DNA from: Desulfurobacterium pacificum
Lineage (GTDB): Bacteria > Aquificota > Aquificia > Desulfurobacteriales > Desulfurobacteriaceae
Reading direction: 5' to 3'
NCBI RefSeq assembly: GCF_900182835.1
Contig: NZ_FXUB01000001.1
Location: 62,001-126,000 of the forward strand
Length of the DNA: 64,000 bases
Every line of letters begins with the position of its first letter. The stretch's first letter is position 1. Shown here piece by piece: positions 28,318 to 36,898 of this stretch. Under the pieces are notes generated by a model that was not told where the DNA came from, did not search any database, and was given only the letters and a program-made list of their open reading frames with translations. The position numbers and the translations under genes are program-made.

Positions 28318-29164
28318 ACACTTCTACTTCTTCAATTTCTATCTGGTTGGTTTTAATCTTTTCAATAAATTGGGATATGTCCGGAGGTAGGGGGGATTTT
28401 GCGTTAACTTCCCTTTTAGTTATTGGGTTTACAAACGATAGGCTGTAAGCATGAAGCATTATTCTTGGGGCAAAGCAAAGAGGTTCTTTCCAGTCCTTCC
28501 AGTATAAAAATTCCCCTACAACGGGGTGTCCTATACGGCTGAAGTGAACTCTAATCTGATGTTTTCTTCCTGTTGGAATTTCTACCTTTACTAAGGTTGA
28601 TAGGTTTTTTATTTTTTCTTCTACTTCGTAAATGGTAAGGGCGGGTTTGCCCGATACAGGAAAGTTTACTTTTCCTTTCTCTCTTTTTAGCGTTTCCAGG
28701 ATAAGAGCCTTGTAAACTTTCTTAACCTGTTTTTGACGAAAGACTTCCTTGAATTTTTCAAAAATTCTTCTGTCTTTTGCAACTATCAAAACGCCTGACG
28801 TTTGTTTGTCAAGGCGGTGAACTACGAAAAGGTTCTGGGACTTTAACTGTTTCCTTAAAATTTCTTCTACGTTTGGTTTGTCTAAGTTTGAGTTTAGAAA
28901 GGGCGGTTTGTTAACAACTATCACACTTTCATCTTCGTAAAGAACATCTATCTGCGCCTTTTTAAAAAGGTAAATTGAATTCGGGATGCATACTATACTT
29001 TTGGGGCGGATGAGGGTGCGGTAGGTGGGGATTTTGCGATAGTTTACGCATACCAAGCCTTCATCTATAATCTTTTTAGCTCTTTTCTTTGAGCCTGTAA
29101 CCGTTGAAACTACATCAATCAATTTTTTCCCTTCTGTTTTTACCCTTACCTTCCAGCCTAACAC
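28316..29164 (-). CDS. RluA-family pseudouridine synthase
   Basis: Converts uridine to pseudouridine in rRNA or tRNA. The 282-residue protein has an N-terminal S4 RNA-binding domain (KRAKKIIDEGLVCVNYRKI) and the catalytic motif HRLDKQTSGVLIVAKD with the essential Asp. The PTGRKHQIRVHFSRIGHPVVG segment is typical of the RluA/RluC/RluD group. Which position it modifies cannot be told. Two GGGGATTTT elements lie on its antisense strand (28392-28400 and 29027-29035). It is divergent from the selenocysteine peroxiredoxin. Confidence 0.92.
   Translation of the reverse strand: MLGWKVRVKTEGKKLIDVVSTVTGSKKRAKKIIDEGLVCVNYRKIPTYRTLIRPKSIVCIPNSIYLFKKAQIDVLYEDESVIVVNKPPFLNSNLDKPNVEEILRKQLKSQNLFVVHRLDKQTSGVLIVAKDRRIFEKFKEVFRQKQVKKVYKALILETLKREKGKVNFPVSGKPALTIYEVEEKIKNLSTLVKVEIPTGRKHQIRVHFSRIGHPVVGEFLYWKDWKEPLCFAPRIMLHAYSLSFVNPITKREVNAKSPLPPDISQFIEKIKTNQIEIEEVEV
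28392..29035 (+). repeat. Two GGGGATTTT elements in the pseudouridine synthase gene
   Basis: Sites 28392-28400 (six G) and 29027-29035, both antisense to the gene. They encode AKSPLP and RKIPTY. Both are followed by GCG. Confidence 0.6.
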
Positions 29165-29220
29165 ATTGCCTCCAGAGTTTCGGAATTATATAAAATAGAC
29201 TGAAGCTATTAAAAAGATAG

Positions 29221-29248
29221 TTGATTTAAGGGCGAGCTATGTTAAATT
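29221..29248 (+). promoter_or_regulatory. Probable promoter of the peroxiredoxin gene
   Basis: TTGATT (29221-29226) and TAAATT (29243-29248) are separated by 16 bases. They lie just before the palindrome at 29255 and about 40 bases before the start codon. Confidence 0.5.
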
Positions 29249-29254
29249 TATAAC

Positions 29255-29269
29255 TGAAAATAATTTTCA
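29255..29269. promoter_or_regulatory. Perfect 7-1-7 palindrome, candidate PerR/Fur-type operator
   Basis: TGAAAAT-A-ATTTTCA is an exact inverted repeat with a single central base, the geometry of PerR and Fur boxes. It sits between the likely -10 and the ribosome site (GAGGAGGTG) of the peroxiredoxin gene, where a bound repressor would block transcription. The regulator itself is not in the window. Confidence 0.45.
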
Positions 29270-29285
29270 ATTAGAGGAGGTGCAC

Positions 29286-29900
29286 ATGGCTCTCGTAGGA
29301 CAAAAAGCTCCTGAATTTGAGCTCCAGGCATACGACCCGGTAAAAGACGCTTACACAACAGTAAAGCTTTCTGATTACGTTCCAAACAGCGAAGGTAAGT
29401 TTCTAATTCTTTGCTTCTATCCAGCAGACTTTACCTTTGTCTGACCAACGGAACTGGCTGCGGTCGCAGCTAAACACGAAGAAATTAAGAAAAGAGGTGC
29501 AGAAGTTCTTGCAATCTCCACAGACACCGTTTTCAGCCACCAGATTTTCTGTAAGGTAGAACCTTTGATGAAGGACGTTAAGTTCCTCTTGGCAGCAGAC
29601 CCAACAGGTGAAGTGTCTAAGAAATACGGTGTTTACATTGAAGGAGCTGGAATTGCAAGAAGAGGAAGATTCATCATCAACCCTGACGGTGAGATTGTTG
29701 CTGAAGAAGTTCTTAATCCTCCAGTTGGAAGAAACGTAAACGAACTTTTAAGACAGCTTGATGCATGGAAATACGTTTACGAACATCCAGATGAAGCCTG
29801 CCCTGCAAACTGGAGACCTGGCAAGAAAACTCTCAAGCCTGGTCCTGACATTGCAGGTAGAGTTGGTGAAGTTGTTACTATTGAAGATATTCTCTCTTAA
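29286..29900 (+). CDS. Selenocysteine-containing peroxiredoxin (TGA codon 53 read as Sec)
   Basis: Reduces hydrogen peroxide and organic peroxides in the cytosol. Read through the in-frame TGA at 29442-29444, the frame gives a 204-residue AhpC/Prx-type protein. The active-site stretch reads DFTFV-U53-PTE, where relatives have DFTFVCPTE, so Sec replaces the peroxidatic Cys exactly. The resolving Cys of the C-terminal DEACPANW motif is kept, as are the ADPTGEVSKKYGV and RRGRFIINPDG segments. The frame is intact on both sides, codon use is even and a hairpin follows the TGA. This argues against a pseudogene. Start ATG 29286 follows GAGGAGGTG. A caller that stops at TGA would report only a C-terminal fragment from 29565. 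Confidence 0.92.
29455..29472 (+). promoter_or_regulatory. Bacterial SECIS-like hairpin in the peroxiredoxin gene
   Basis: A 7-bp stem (TGGCTGC with GCAGCTA, one G-U pair) closes a GGTC loop at 29462-29465. The loop begins 18 bases after the TGA. As I recall it, the E. coli fdhF SECIS also presents GGUC in its loop at nearly the same distance. It should recruit SelB. Confidence 0.82.
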
Positions 29901-29913
29901 GACCTTTAATTGT

Positions 29914-29929
29914 GGGGGCTTTTGCCCCC
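29914..29929. terminator. Terminator between peroxiredoxin and barrel-protein genes
   Basis: GGGGGC-TTTT-GCCCCC forms a 6-bp all-GC stem, 13 bases after the peroxiredoxin stop and just before the convergent stop at 29933. Confidence 0.75.
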
Positions 29930-29932
29930 TTA

Positions 29933-31987
29933 CTACCATTTAACCTGAAAGTTTAAACCGTTGCAAAAAGAGTGGTTCGTTCCTACTGTTCCAATTAAAG
30001 AGAGTTTACAGAACTTTCCAGGTTTTAAAGAAAGAATTATTCCAGTTTCCTCCCCAACATAACTTCCAGAAAACCTTGTAAGCCTGTCGTAAATGAACCC
30101 TATTTCTGGTTTTAATCTGTCTATCTTTTTCCTTCCAAGCTCTAAATTTTTCTTTACTAAAAGTTTTAAAAATCTGATATTGCTTTCTCCAGGTCTATAA
30201 ATGTAGCTGACGTTTCTGAAAAATTCTTTCATTCCAAAAGTTTCAAAGTTTGTTGAATATACCTCATATAGTGCATTTACTTTTAAGTTTTTGATTGCGC
30301 CTTCAAATTTCAAAAATCCCCCCCACTCCCTACTACTCAAACTCCCATTCCTGTTCCATTCTCTCAAAAATCCACCCCTCAACCCTTTAATGCTAACGTG
30401 CAGTCCCGCTACAGCGTCTTTTTCGCTTTCTTTTTTCCTGAGCAACCCGCTTACACCAAAGTTTTTAAAAAGCGTTTGAGCAAATAGATACTTTACCGTA
30501 TGTCCACCTTCCCTTTCAGCAAAAGCCCCGCCGCTTAGCGCTCTAAATGAGTATCTTAATCCACTTAAATTTGCATCTATAAATCCCGGTATTTTTACGT
30601 TCTGTAATCCAGCCTTTAACTGCCTGATAGAGATATAGGCTTCTTCAAAGTGCCAGAGCTTGCCGGCGTTTTTCTGATACAAGAAATTGTCCGCCGTATT
30701 ACCCCATATCACGTAATCCGTTTTGCTGTTTCTTCCGGTTGAAACTTTAACCGTAAATCTGTCGCTGTACATTGTCAGTTTGTAGGTTGAGTGCCAGTAT
30801 CCTACGTGTTTTGCCGTGTTCCACCCTTCGTATCCGCTCTGAACGTTGTAGAAGTGCTGTGGAAAATTTGCATATTCGCCTGCGATGTCAAAGTAGTTTT
30901 TGAGCTTGAAAGAAGGAATCTGAAATCTTTTAAAAGGAAACTGCGGTATTCCTTTCCAGCTATAACCTGTAAAAAATCCCCATCTGTCCCCATCCCCCAT
31001 TGCAGCAGTTAGAAACAGGTTGCTCTTTTCACTTCCCACGAGTAACTTACTTCCACCTTCTATTCTGCTCTTGTTGTAAACGGCAACGTAGGGAAAAAGT
31101 CTGAATTCACCGTAGGTTTTCTTTAACGCTACTCTTAAAGCTTTCAGGTCAGAAACGGCAGGATGGTAGATAACCCCGAAATCCGGAACCCCTTCCCTGT
31201 ATCCGTAAGATGTGAAACCTTTTTCAAAAGCGCATCCTTCCAACTTCAAAAGGTTGTTTTCCCACTTCCCGTAAAATCCCCACTTCCCGTTCTGCACCGC
31301 AGCGTCAAACGCTTCATTTTCACTTTTAACTCTCAGTATCAGGTTGTTCTTATTTATTCCTTTTTCATTTCCTCTGGCGTCGGAAATCCTTATAGCTGCA
31401 GCAGATAAAACGTATTTCCCCTTTTTCCACACAATTTCCGGACCAAAAATATCAACGTCATCTTCGCTTTCGCCGTTTAAAAGCAGATATTTCCCTTCAT
31501 AACCTGCTATCTGATAGTAGTTGAACCACAGGTTATCTTTTAATCTATAGGAAAACTTTCCGCCCCACAGGTAATCGTTGAAAACAGGGGAAAAGTTAAA
31601 CCTGCTTTTTCCTGCTGTCAGCGTCAGGTTTTCAAGTATGAAGTGCCTTTTCCTCAGATAAAGCTCTCTTATATCAAAAGTTCTGCTCTGGTAAGGAAAA
31701 AGCCTGTCTTCAATAGGCGTGAAGGCGTTAACGAAAGGAAGTTTTGTCGTTCCCGATACAATTGATACCTTAAAAACACTTCCCTTCTTTATTTTGAACT
31801 TTTTACCAATAAACAGGTTGTAGAAAAATCCCCTCTTCTTTCCATTCCACAAATCGTAACCGGTTCTGTAAGACTTTTGATTTTTCAACTTTACGTAGTA
31901 AAATCCTCCCTCTCCTCCAATTTCTGCGCTCTTTGCTTCTGCACAAAGAAGGAGGAACAGCGTTGCAGCGAAAAGAGACAGTTTCAT
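29933..31987 (-). CDS. Predicted outer-membrane beta-barrel protein
   Basis: A 684-residue exported protein with a signal peptide (residues 1-20, ending KSAE region). The rest is dominated by alternating aromatic/hydrophobic and polar residues with many Tyr, Trp, Phe and Gly (LRYSFRALSGGAFAE, GYSWKGIPQFPFKRF). It ends LNFQVKW with a C-terminal aromatic residue, as expected for a BAM substrate. Cys is almost absent from the mature part. It looks like a large porin or alginate-export-like channel, but I cannot name the family or ligand. It has its own transcription unit between the peroxiredoxin and the TIM-barrel gene. Four GGGGATTTT elements lie on its coding strand. Confidence 0.7.
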   Translation of the reverse strand: MKLSLFAATLFLLLCAEAKSAEIGGEGGFYYVKLKNQKSYRTGYDLWNGKKRGFFYNLFIGKKFKIKKGSVFKVSIVSGTTKLPFVNAFTPIEDRLFPYQSRTFDIRELYLRKRHFILENLTLTAGKSRFNFSPVFNDYLWGGKFSYRLKDNLWFNYYQIAGYEGKYLLLNGESEDDVDIFGPEIVWKKGKYVLSAAAIRISDARGNEKGINKNNLILRVKSENEAFDAAVQNGKWGFYGKWENNLLKLEGCAFEKGFTSYGYREGVPDFGVIYHPAVSDLKALRVALKKTYGEFRLFPYVAVYNKSRIEGGSKLLVGSEKSNLFLTAAMGDGDRWGFFTGYSWKGIPQFPFKRFQIPSFKLKNYFDIAGEYANFPQHFYNVQSGYEGWNTAKHVGYWHSTYKLTMYSDRFTVKVSTGRNSKTDYVIWGNTADNFLYQKNAGKLWHFEEAYISIRQLKAGLQNVKIPGFIDANLSGLRYSFRALSGGAFAEREGGHTVKYLFAQTLFKNFGVSGLLRKKESEKDAVAGLHVSIKGLRGGFLREWNRNGSLSSREWGGFLKFEGAIKNLKVNALYEVYSTNFETFGMKEFFRNVSYIYRPGESNIRFLKLLVKKNLELGRKKIDRLKPEIGFIYDRLTRFSGSYVGEETGIILSLKPGKFCKLSLIGTVGTNHSFCNGLNFQVKW
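30313..31833 (-). repeat. Four GGGGATTTT elements in the barrel-protein gene
   Basis: Sites 30313-30321 (seven G), 30973-30981, 31273-31281 and 31825-31833, all in sense orientation. They encode WGGFL, WGFF, WGFY and RGFF. Near copies with one mismatch lie at about 30365 and 31898. Confidence 0.6.
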
Positions 31988-32041
31988 ATCACCCCCAGCG
32001 TGTAAATAATTTGAATTTTACAATAAGAGAAGAGGTTAAAA

Positions 32042-32803
32042 ATGAAAATTGTCGGTCACGTTTCAGCGAAAAGGATTCTTTCCACCCCTGAAACTGTCAG
32101 AGAGATTACTTCTTTAGGCATAGGCGTTGAAGTTCAACTTTCTTCAGATATCCTTGATACTTTCACGCTGAAAGATTTCGGTAACCTCAAGTCCTTAATA
32201 GGCGACGCTTTAACGACAGTTCACGCACCCTTCTTAGACCTTAACCCCGGTGCTGCCGATAGTTACGTTCTAAAAGCTACCAGAAAGCGCTTTCAGGAAA
32301 CTCTGATAGCAGCTAAGGTTCTTGAAGCTGAGGTAATCGTTTTTCACACCGGTTATCACCCGGCTAAAATTGACCCAATATTTGACGAATGGTTTGAGCG
32401 CGCCATTGAAACCTTTAAACTGGTTGCAGCAGAAACTGATGCGTTAATAGCTCTTGAAAACGTTTTTGATACAGAACCTTCAGTTCTCAAAAAGTTTGTT
32501 GACAACCTGCCGAAAAACGTGGGCGTCTGCATAGATGTTGGACATTTAAACCTTTTCAGCAAACAGCCTGTTTCTGACTGGATAAGCGCCTTTAAAGACA
32601 GAATCTATGAGTTTCACGTTCACGATAACAGCGGCGTTAAAGATGAGCATTCTTTTTTAGGTTCGGGAACCGTTCCTTTAAAAGAGTTTTTCAAAGAAGT
32701 AGAAAAGGTTGAAACCGACTATATATTTAACCTTGAAAATAAGACGGTGGATGATATTAAAAAAAGTTTAAAGTTTTTGGAAGAAGGAGGATTTTTATGG
32801 TAA
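32042..32803 (+). CDS. Xylose-isomerase/endonuclease IV-like TIM-barrel protein
   Basis: A 253-residue protein of the AP endonuclease family 2/sugar-phosphate isomerase fold. Likely metal-site segments are TVHAPFLDL, VIVFHTGYH, ALENVFD, CIDVGHLNLF, FHVHDNSG and the Glu of FNLENKT, in the order expected of this superfamily. Whether it repairs DNA or isomerises a sugar cannot be decided. At 253 residues it lacks part of the endonuclease IV zinc set, so I lean to the epimerase/isomerase side. Its stop overlaps the def start by seven bases. Confidence 0.75.
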   Translation: MKIVGHVSAKRILSTPETVREITSLGIGVEVQLSSDILDTFTLKDFGNLKSLIGDALTTVHAPFLDLNPGAADSYVLKATRKRFQETLIAAKVLEAEVIVFHTGYHPAKIDPIFDEWFERAIETFKLVAAETDALIALENVFDTEPSVLKKFVDNLPKNVGVCIDVGHLNLFSKQPVSDWISAFKDRIYEFHVHDNSGVKDEHSFLGSGTVPLKEFFKEVEKVETDYIFNLENKTVDDIKKSLKFLEEGGFLW

Positions 32804-33330
32804 GAGAGATAAAAATTTACCCAGATGAGGTTTTGAAGCAAAAAGCACAGCCTATAGAAGAAGTTAACGATGAAGTGAGAGCTTTGGTTGATGATATGTT
32901 TGAAACTATGTATAAAAAAGGTGGTGTTGGTCTTGCAGCCAACCAGATTGGCGTTCTCAAAAGGGTAGTTATAATAGACTTAGGTTCTGGCAAAGAGAAT
33001 CAGGGGAAAGACAAAATCGTTCTGATTAATCCTGAAATCGTTGCTATGGAAGGTGAGCAGGTGGGAGAGGAAGGATGCCTTTCCCTTCCAGGACTTTACA
33101 AAAAAGTAAAGAGGGCTAAATACGTTAAGGTAAAAGCCCTTAACTACGACGGTGAAGAGTTTGAAATAGAAGGTGAAGATTTGCTCGCGAGGGCACTTCA
33201 GCACGAGATAGACCACCTTAACGGTGTCGTTTTTATTGACAGGCTCTCACCGCTTCAAAGGCGTCTGGCGCTTGAAAAGTATAAAAAGCTAAAGAGGAAG
33301 TATGAGAAGAAAATGGCTTCTCAAAGGTAG
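32797..33330 (+). CDS. def: Peptide deformylase
   Basis: Removes the formyl group from nascent protein N-termini. All three motifs are present in 177 residues: GVGLAANQIG, EEGCLSLPG (metal-ligand Cys) and QHEIDHLNG (two His ligands and catalytic Glu). GGAGG lies before ATG 32797, inside the end of the upstream gene. The stop is nine bases before the nnrD start. Confidence 0.97.
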   Translation: MVREIKIYPDEVLKQKAQPIEEVNDEVRALVDDMFETMYKKGGVGLAANQIGVLKRVVIIDLGSGKENQGKDKIVLINPEIVAMEGEQVGEEGCLSLPGLYKKVKRAKYVKVKALNYDGEEFEIEGEDLLARALQHEIDHLNGVVFIDRLSPLQRRLALEKYKKLKRKYEKKMASQR

Positions 33331-33339
33331 GAGGCAGCC

Positions 33340-34947
33340 ATGAGGCTTTTAACCTCTTCAGAAATGGCAGCAGTTGACAGAGAAACGATACAGAATCTTG
33401 GCATTCCCGGAACGGTTTTAATGGAGAACGCTGCAAGGGGTGTTGCTACCGTTATCTATAAATACGTTGAAGGAAATTCCGTTTTAGTCGTTTGCGGCGG
33501 CGGAAACAACGGTGGAGATGGTCTTGCAGCGGCGAGAAATCTCTACAATATGGGCTACGACGTTGAAGTTGTGATGCTTACTCAGCCGGAAAAGCTTAAA
33601 GGTGATGCAAAGCTTAACTACTCTATTCTCTCAAAACTTCCTGTCCCCATTTACATTTTAAAAGAAACCGAACTCTTTGAATTCGGCTTAAAATTGAGAG
33701 ATTTTGACATAGTTGTTGACGCCATTTTCGGAACGGGGCTTTCAAGACCGGTTGAAGGTATTTACAAGCAAGTGATTGACTTAATTAACAGGTATGCCCA
33801 AAAAGTTGTTGCAGTTGATATACCTTCAGGACTTTCCGGAAGCACCGGTGAAATTTTAGGAACGTGCGTAATTGCCGACTATACCGTGACTTTTGCCTAT
33901 CCAAAGATTGTTCACGTTATGCCTCCTGCCTGTGAATACGTTGGCGAAGTTTTTATCGTTGATATTTCTATTCCTGAAGAAGCTACTTCCGTTTTGGATA
34001 CAGACAGGTTTATTCTCACTTTTGAAGAGGTTGCCTTTTTACTGCCACCAAGAGAAATTATGAGCCACAAGTACACGTTTGGACACCTTGCCGTTATTGG
34101 CGGTTCTAAAGGAAAGACCGGTGCGCCTTCTATGGTTGCAGAGGCTTCTTTAAGAACGGGGACAGGTCTTTCTACAGTAATAGTGCCTTCTTCGCTTAAC
34201 GAAATCTTTGAAATAAAGCTTACTGAAGCGATGTCAATTCCTGTTGAAGATGAAAATAAAGGGTGCTTTACAGCTTCTTCCGTTCAAACTGTTTTAGACG
34301 TGGTTGAAAGTGGAAAGTTTTCAGCCGTTGCAATAGGTCCAGGTCTTGGTAACGACCCGGAAACTTTTGAGTTTGCAAGAGAGTTTATAAGGCAATGCAG
34401 TAAACCTATGGTTATAGATGCGGACGGTTTAAACGCTCTTGCTGAAAATCCTGAAATTTTAAAGTCAAAAGAAAACGTAATCGTTACACCTCACATAGGC
34501 GAGTTTTCAAGGCTTACGAAACTTTCAAAAGAAGAGATTCTTTCAGACCTTTTCGGTTGTGCGCAAGATTTTGCAGTTGAATACGGCGTTACGGTTGTCC
34601 TGAAGAGCGGAAGGACAGTTATAGCAACGCCGGACGGAAAACTTTACCTCAACGTAATTGGAAATCCCGGTATGGCTACGGCAGGAACGGGAGACGTTTT
34701 AGCCGGCGTTATCGGTGGGCTACTTGCAATGGGACTTGAAGCTGAAGACGCTGCTAAGTTAGGCGTATTCCTGCATTCATTATCGGGTGATTTAGCAGCT
34801 CAAAAACTTACTCAGGAATCCTTAATTGCTACCGATTTAATTAAATACCTGCCTGAAGCTATAAAATTTTTAAAGCAGAAGGAAAGCTCACCTGCAAAAA
34901 ACGAACTGCCTTTTGTAACCTCATTGAGAGAGTGCGTGGGTGTTTAA
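33340..34947 (+). CDS. nnrD: Bifunctional NAD(P)HX epimerase/dehydratase
   Basis: Repairs hydrated NADH and NADPH, damage expected to be faster at high temperature. The N-terminal YjeF/NnrE epimerase domain (about residues 1-215) has MENAARGVATVI and CGGGNNGGDGLAAARNL. The C-terminal NnrD ADP-dependent dehydratase (about 230-515) has GGSKGKTGAPSMVA, IGPGLGND and NPGMATAGTGDVLAG. At 535 residues it is a full-length fusion of the standard type. The end overlaps the next kinase gene by eight bases. Confidence 0.95.
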   Translation: MRLLTSSEMAAVDRETIQNLGIPGTVLMENAARGVATVIYKYVEGNSVLVVCGGGNNGGDGLAAARNLYNMGYDVEVVMLTQPEKLKGDAKLNYSILSKLPVPIYILKETELFEFGLKLRDFDIVVDAIFGTGLSRPVEGIYKQVIDLINRYAQKVVAVDIPSGLSGSTGEILGTCVIADYTVTFAYPKIVHVMPPACEYVGEVFIVDISIPEEATSVLDTDRFILTFEEVAFLLPPREIMSHKYTFGHLAVIGGSKGKTGAPSMVAEASLRTGTGLSTVIVPSSLNEIFEIKLTEAMSIPVEDENKGCFTASSVQTVLDVVESGKFSAVAIGPGLGNDPETFEFAREFIRQCSKPMVIDADGLNALAENPEILKSKENVIVTPHIGEFSRLTKLSKEEILSDLFGCAQDFAVEYGVTVVLKSGRTVIATPDGKLYLNVIGNPGMATAGTGDVLAGVIGGLLAMGLEAEDAAKLGVFLHSLSGDLAAQKLTQESLIATDLIKYLPEAIKFLKQKESSPAKNELPFVTSLRECVGV

Positions 34948-36898
34948 AAACAGGGCTTTTGTAGCTCTCTTTATTTTCTTTCTCATTTTACTTATCGGAT
35001 ACTTTGGAACGTCGGCTGTATCAAGTTTTACCGGGGAGTTTTACCTTAACAATCCGCTTTTTCACGTTCTCTTTGCATTTATTCTGATTCTTATAACGGT
35101 TCTCTTTGCTTTCTTTATAAGAAACTTGGTACTTTTCTTCTTCCCTCACTTTAAAACGAACCTGCGAATGAAGATATTCACAGCTTTTCTCTTGCTTATT
35201 TTAGGACCGGCTCTATTTACGATTTTTATCTCAAGTAGCGTTGTAAATAAAGGGCTTGACAGGTTACTGAGAATTCAGGTAAAGCGCATTGTAAATCTAT
35301 CTGAAGATACCACAAACGAATTTCAGAATTTTATAGCCGACGATATAAAGAGAAAGATAGCTCAGTTAAGATGGAAAAAGAAAATATATCCATACACTCT
35401 TAAAGTTTACGGCATAGATGGATTTTTAAGGAAAAAGGGAGACAAGATAGAAAGGATAGGCGATATTCCGCTCAAGGTTCTTGATTTAAAGAATATCTCT
35501 CACCTTAAAGAGTTTTCCTACTTAGATACTTCAACGGGCTACTTTATCGTTTGTGAAAACAAGAAAGGTTTACTGGTTTGTATTTCCAAAAAATTTCCGC
35601 CTGAGTTGGTTGAAAACATAAAGAAGATTAAAGACCTATACTCAAACTACGAATCTTTAGTTGCCTACAAGTCGCCTATAAAGGCGTTGTATACGTTTAC
35701 CTTCGCTCTTATGGGGCTTGCCGTTCTGTTTGGCGCTCTGTGGTTTGCGAGATACTTTGAAAAGAGGATAACCATACCGATAGAAGCTCTCTACAGGGCA
35801 ACTCAGAAACTCTCAAAAGGGGAACTTGACGTTAAGGTAGAAGAGCAGGCTTCTGATGAGCTCAAACACGTTATAGATGCTTTCAACTACATGGTTGAGC
35901 AGCTTAGAGCGTTGAGAATCTCTCTTGAAGAGAGTAGAAAGTACGTTGAGCAGATTCTCAATTCCATATCGCCTGCAATCGTTACGTTTGATATTGATGG
36001 CAAGGTGATTTCCTGTAACGAGAGCGCGAGGAGGCTGTTTGGATTTTCTGAAGAAAATAAAGGTGAGAACGTATGGAAATTGCTGGAATCCTACCCTCAG
36101 CTAAAGAAAGCAGTTAAGGAACTTATTCTGACGGGTAACAGAAAAACGGAAGTGAGAGAAGAGATAAATGGGAAGGAAAAGTTTTTCTCTGTTGAGATAA
36201 TCGTTCCTGCTGGCGTTTCAGATAGAATACTTATCGTTGAGGACGTTACCGATTTGGTTAAGGCGCAGAAAGCTCAAACCTGGAAAGAGATAGCTCAGAG
36301 AATAGCTCACGAGATTAAGAACCCTCTTACCCCCATAACCCTCAACGCAGAGCGGATAAGAAGGCAGTTTAAGAAGAAAAATCCTGAAATAGAAAAAGTG
36401 ATAGAAAAGGCAGTTTCTTCTATTTTAGCAGAGGTTGAAGTTATAGAGCGCTTGATAGATGAGTTCAGAAAGTTTGCAAGGCTACCCCTTCCCGAAAAAG
36501 AGCTAACAGACTTAAACGCTCTCATAAAAAGCGTTGCCGACGGATACAAAGAAAAGTTAGAAGTAGAGTTAAGCTTTGAGGATATCCCTCAGCTTTCCCT
36601 TGATAGAGTTCTTATGAGAGAGGTTTTTGCCAACCTGTTCAGGAACAGTATGGAAGCAGGCGCAAAAAGAATATCCGTTACCACTACGGAAAAAGACGGT
36701 AAAGTTTACGTCGTAATAAGAGACGATGGACCTGGAATTCCAGAAGAGCTTATGGATAAGCTATTTTCACCTTACGTTTCAACAAAAGAGAAGGGCTGGG
36801 GCTTGGGGCTTTCAATAGTTAAAAAGATAATAGAAGACCACGGCGGAAAAATCTACACGATAGATAAAAACACTTTTGTTATAGAGCTACCTGTTTAA
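34940..36898 (+). CDS. NtrY-like transmembrane sensor histidine kinase
   Basis: A 652-residue sensor kinase with three or four N-terminal transmembrane segments (two in residues 1-65, one near 75-95, one near 245-265). Between the last two is a periplasmic domain. A HAMP linker (ITIPIEALYRATQKLSKGELDV), PAS domain (ILNSISPAIVTFDIDGKVISCNESA), HisKA box (RIAHEIKNPLTPITL) and HATPase domain (NLFRNSMEAGA, DDGPGIPEEL, GLGLSIVKKI) follow. The EIKNPLTPITL box is the NtrY/NtrB type, which usually pairs with sigma-54 activators, but no regulator gene is adjacent. Start GTG 34940. Its 3' end overlaps the convergent coaD by 12 bases. Confidence 0.88.
   Translation: MFKNRAFVALFIFFLILLIGYFGTSAVSSFTGEFYLNNPLFHVLFAFILILITVLFAFFIRNLVLFFFPHFKTNLRMKIFTAFLLLILGPALFTIFISSSVVNKGLDRLLRIQVKRIVNLSEDTTNEFQNFIADDIKRKIAQLRWKKKIYPYTLKVYGIDGFLRKKGDKIERIGDIPLKVLDLKNISHLKEFSYLDTSTGYFIVCENKKGLLVCISKKFPPELVENIKKIKDLYSNYESLVAYKSPIKALYTFTFALMGLAVLFGALWFARYFEKRITIPIEALYRATQKLSKGELDVKVEEQASDELKHVIDAFNYMVEQLRALRISLEESRKYVEQILNSISPAIVTFDIDGKVISCNESARRLFGFSEENKGENVWKLLESYPQLKKAVKELILTGNRKTEVREEINGKEKFFSVEIIVPAGVSDRILIVEDVTDLVKAQKAQTWKEIAQRIAHEIKNPLTPITLNAERIRRQFKKKNPEIEKVIEKAVSSILAEVEVIERLIDEFRKFARLPLPEKELTDLNALIKSVADGYKEKLEVELSFEDIPQLSLDRVLMREVFANLFRNSMEAGAKRISVTTTEKDGKVYVVIRDDGPGIPEELMDKLFSPYVSTKEKGWGLGLSIVKKIIEDHGGKIYTIDKNTFVIELPV

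Noticed and set aside
29286-29900. Peroxiredoxin as a pseudogene with a nonsense mutation
   Set aside because: The only lesion is TGA exactly at the catalytic Cys, the frame is otherwise intact, a matching hairpin follows, and promoter, ribosome site and terminator are in place.
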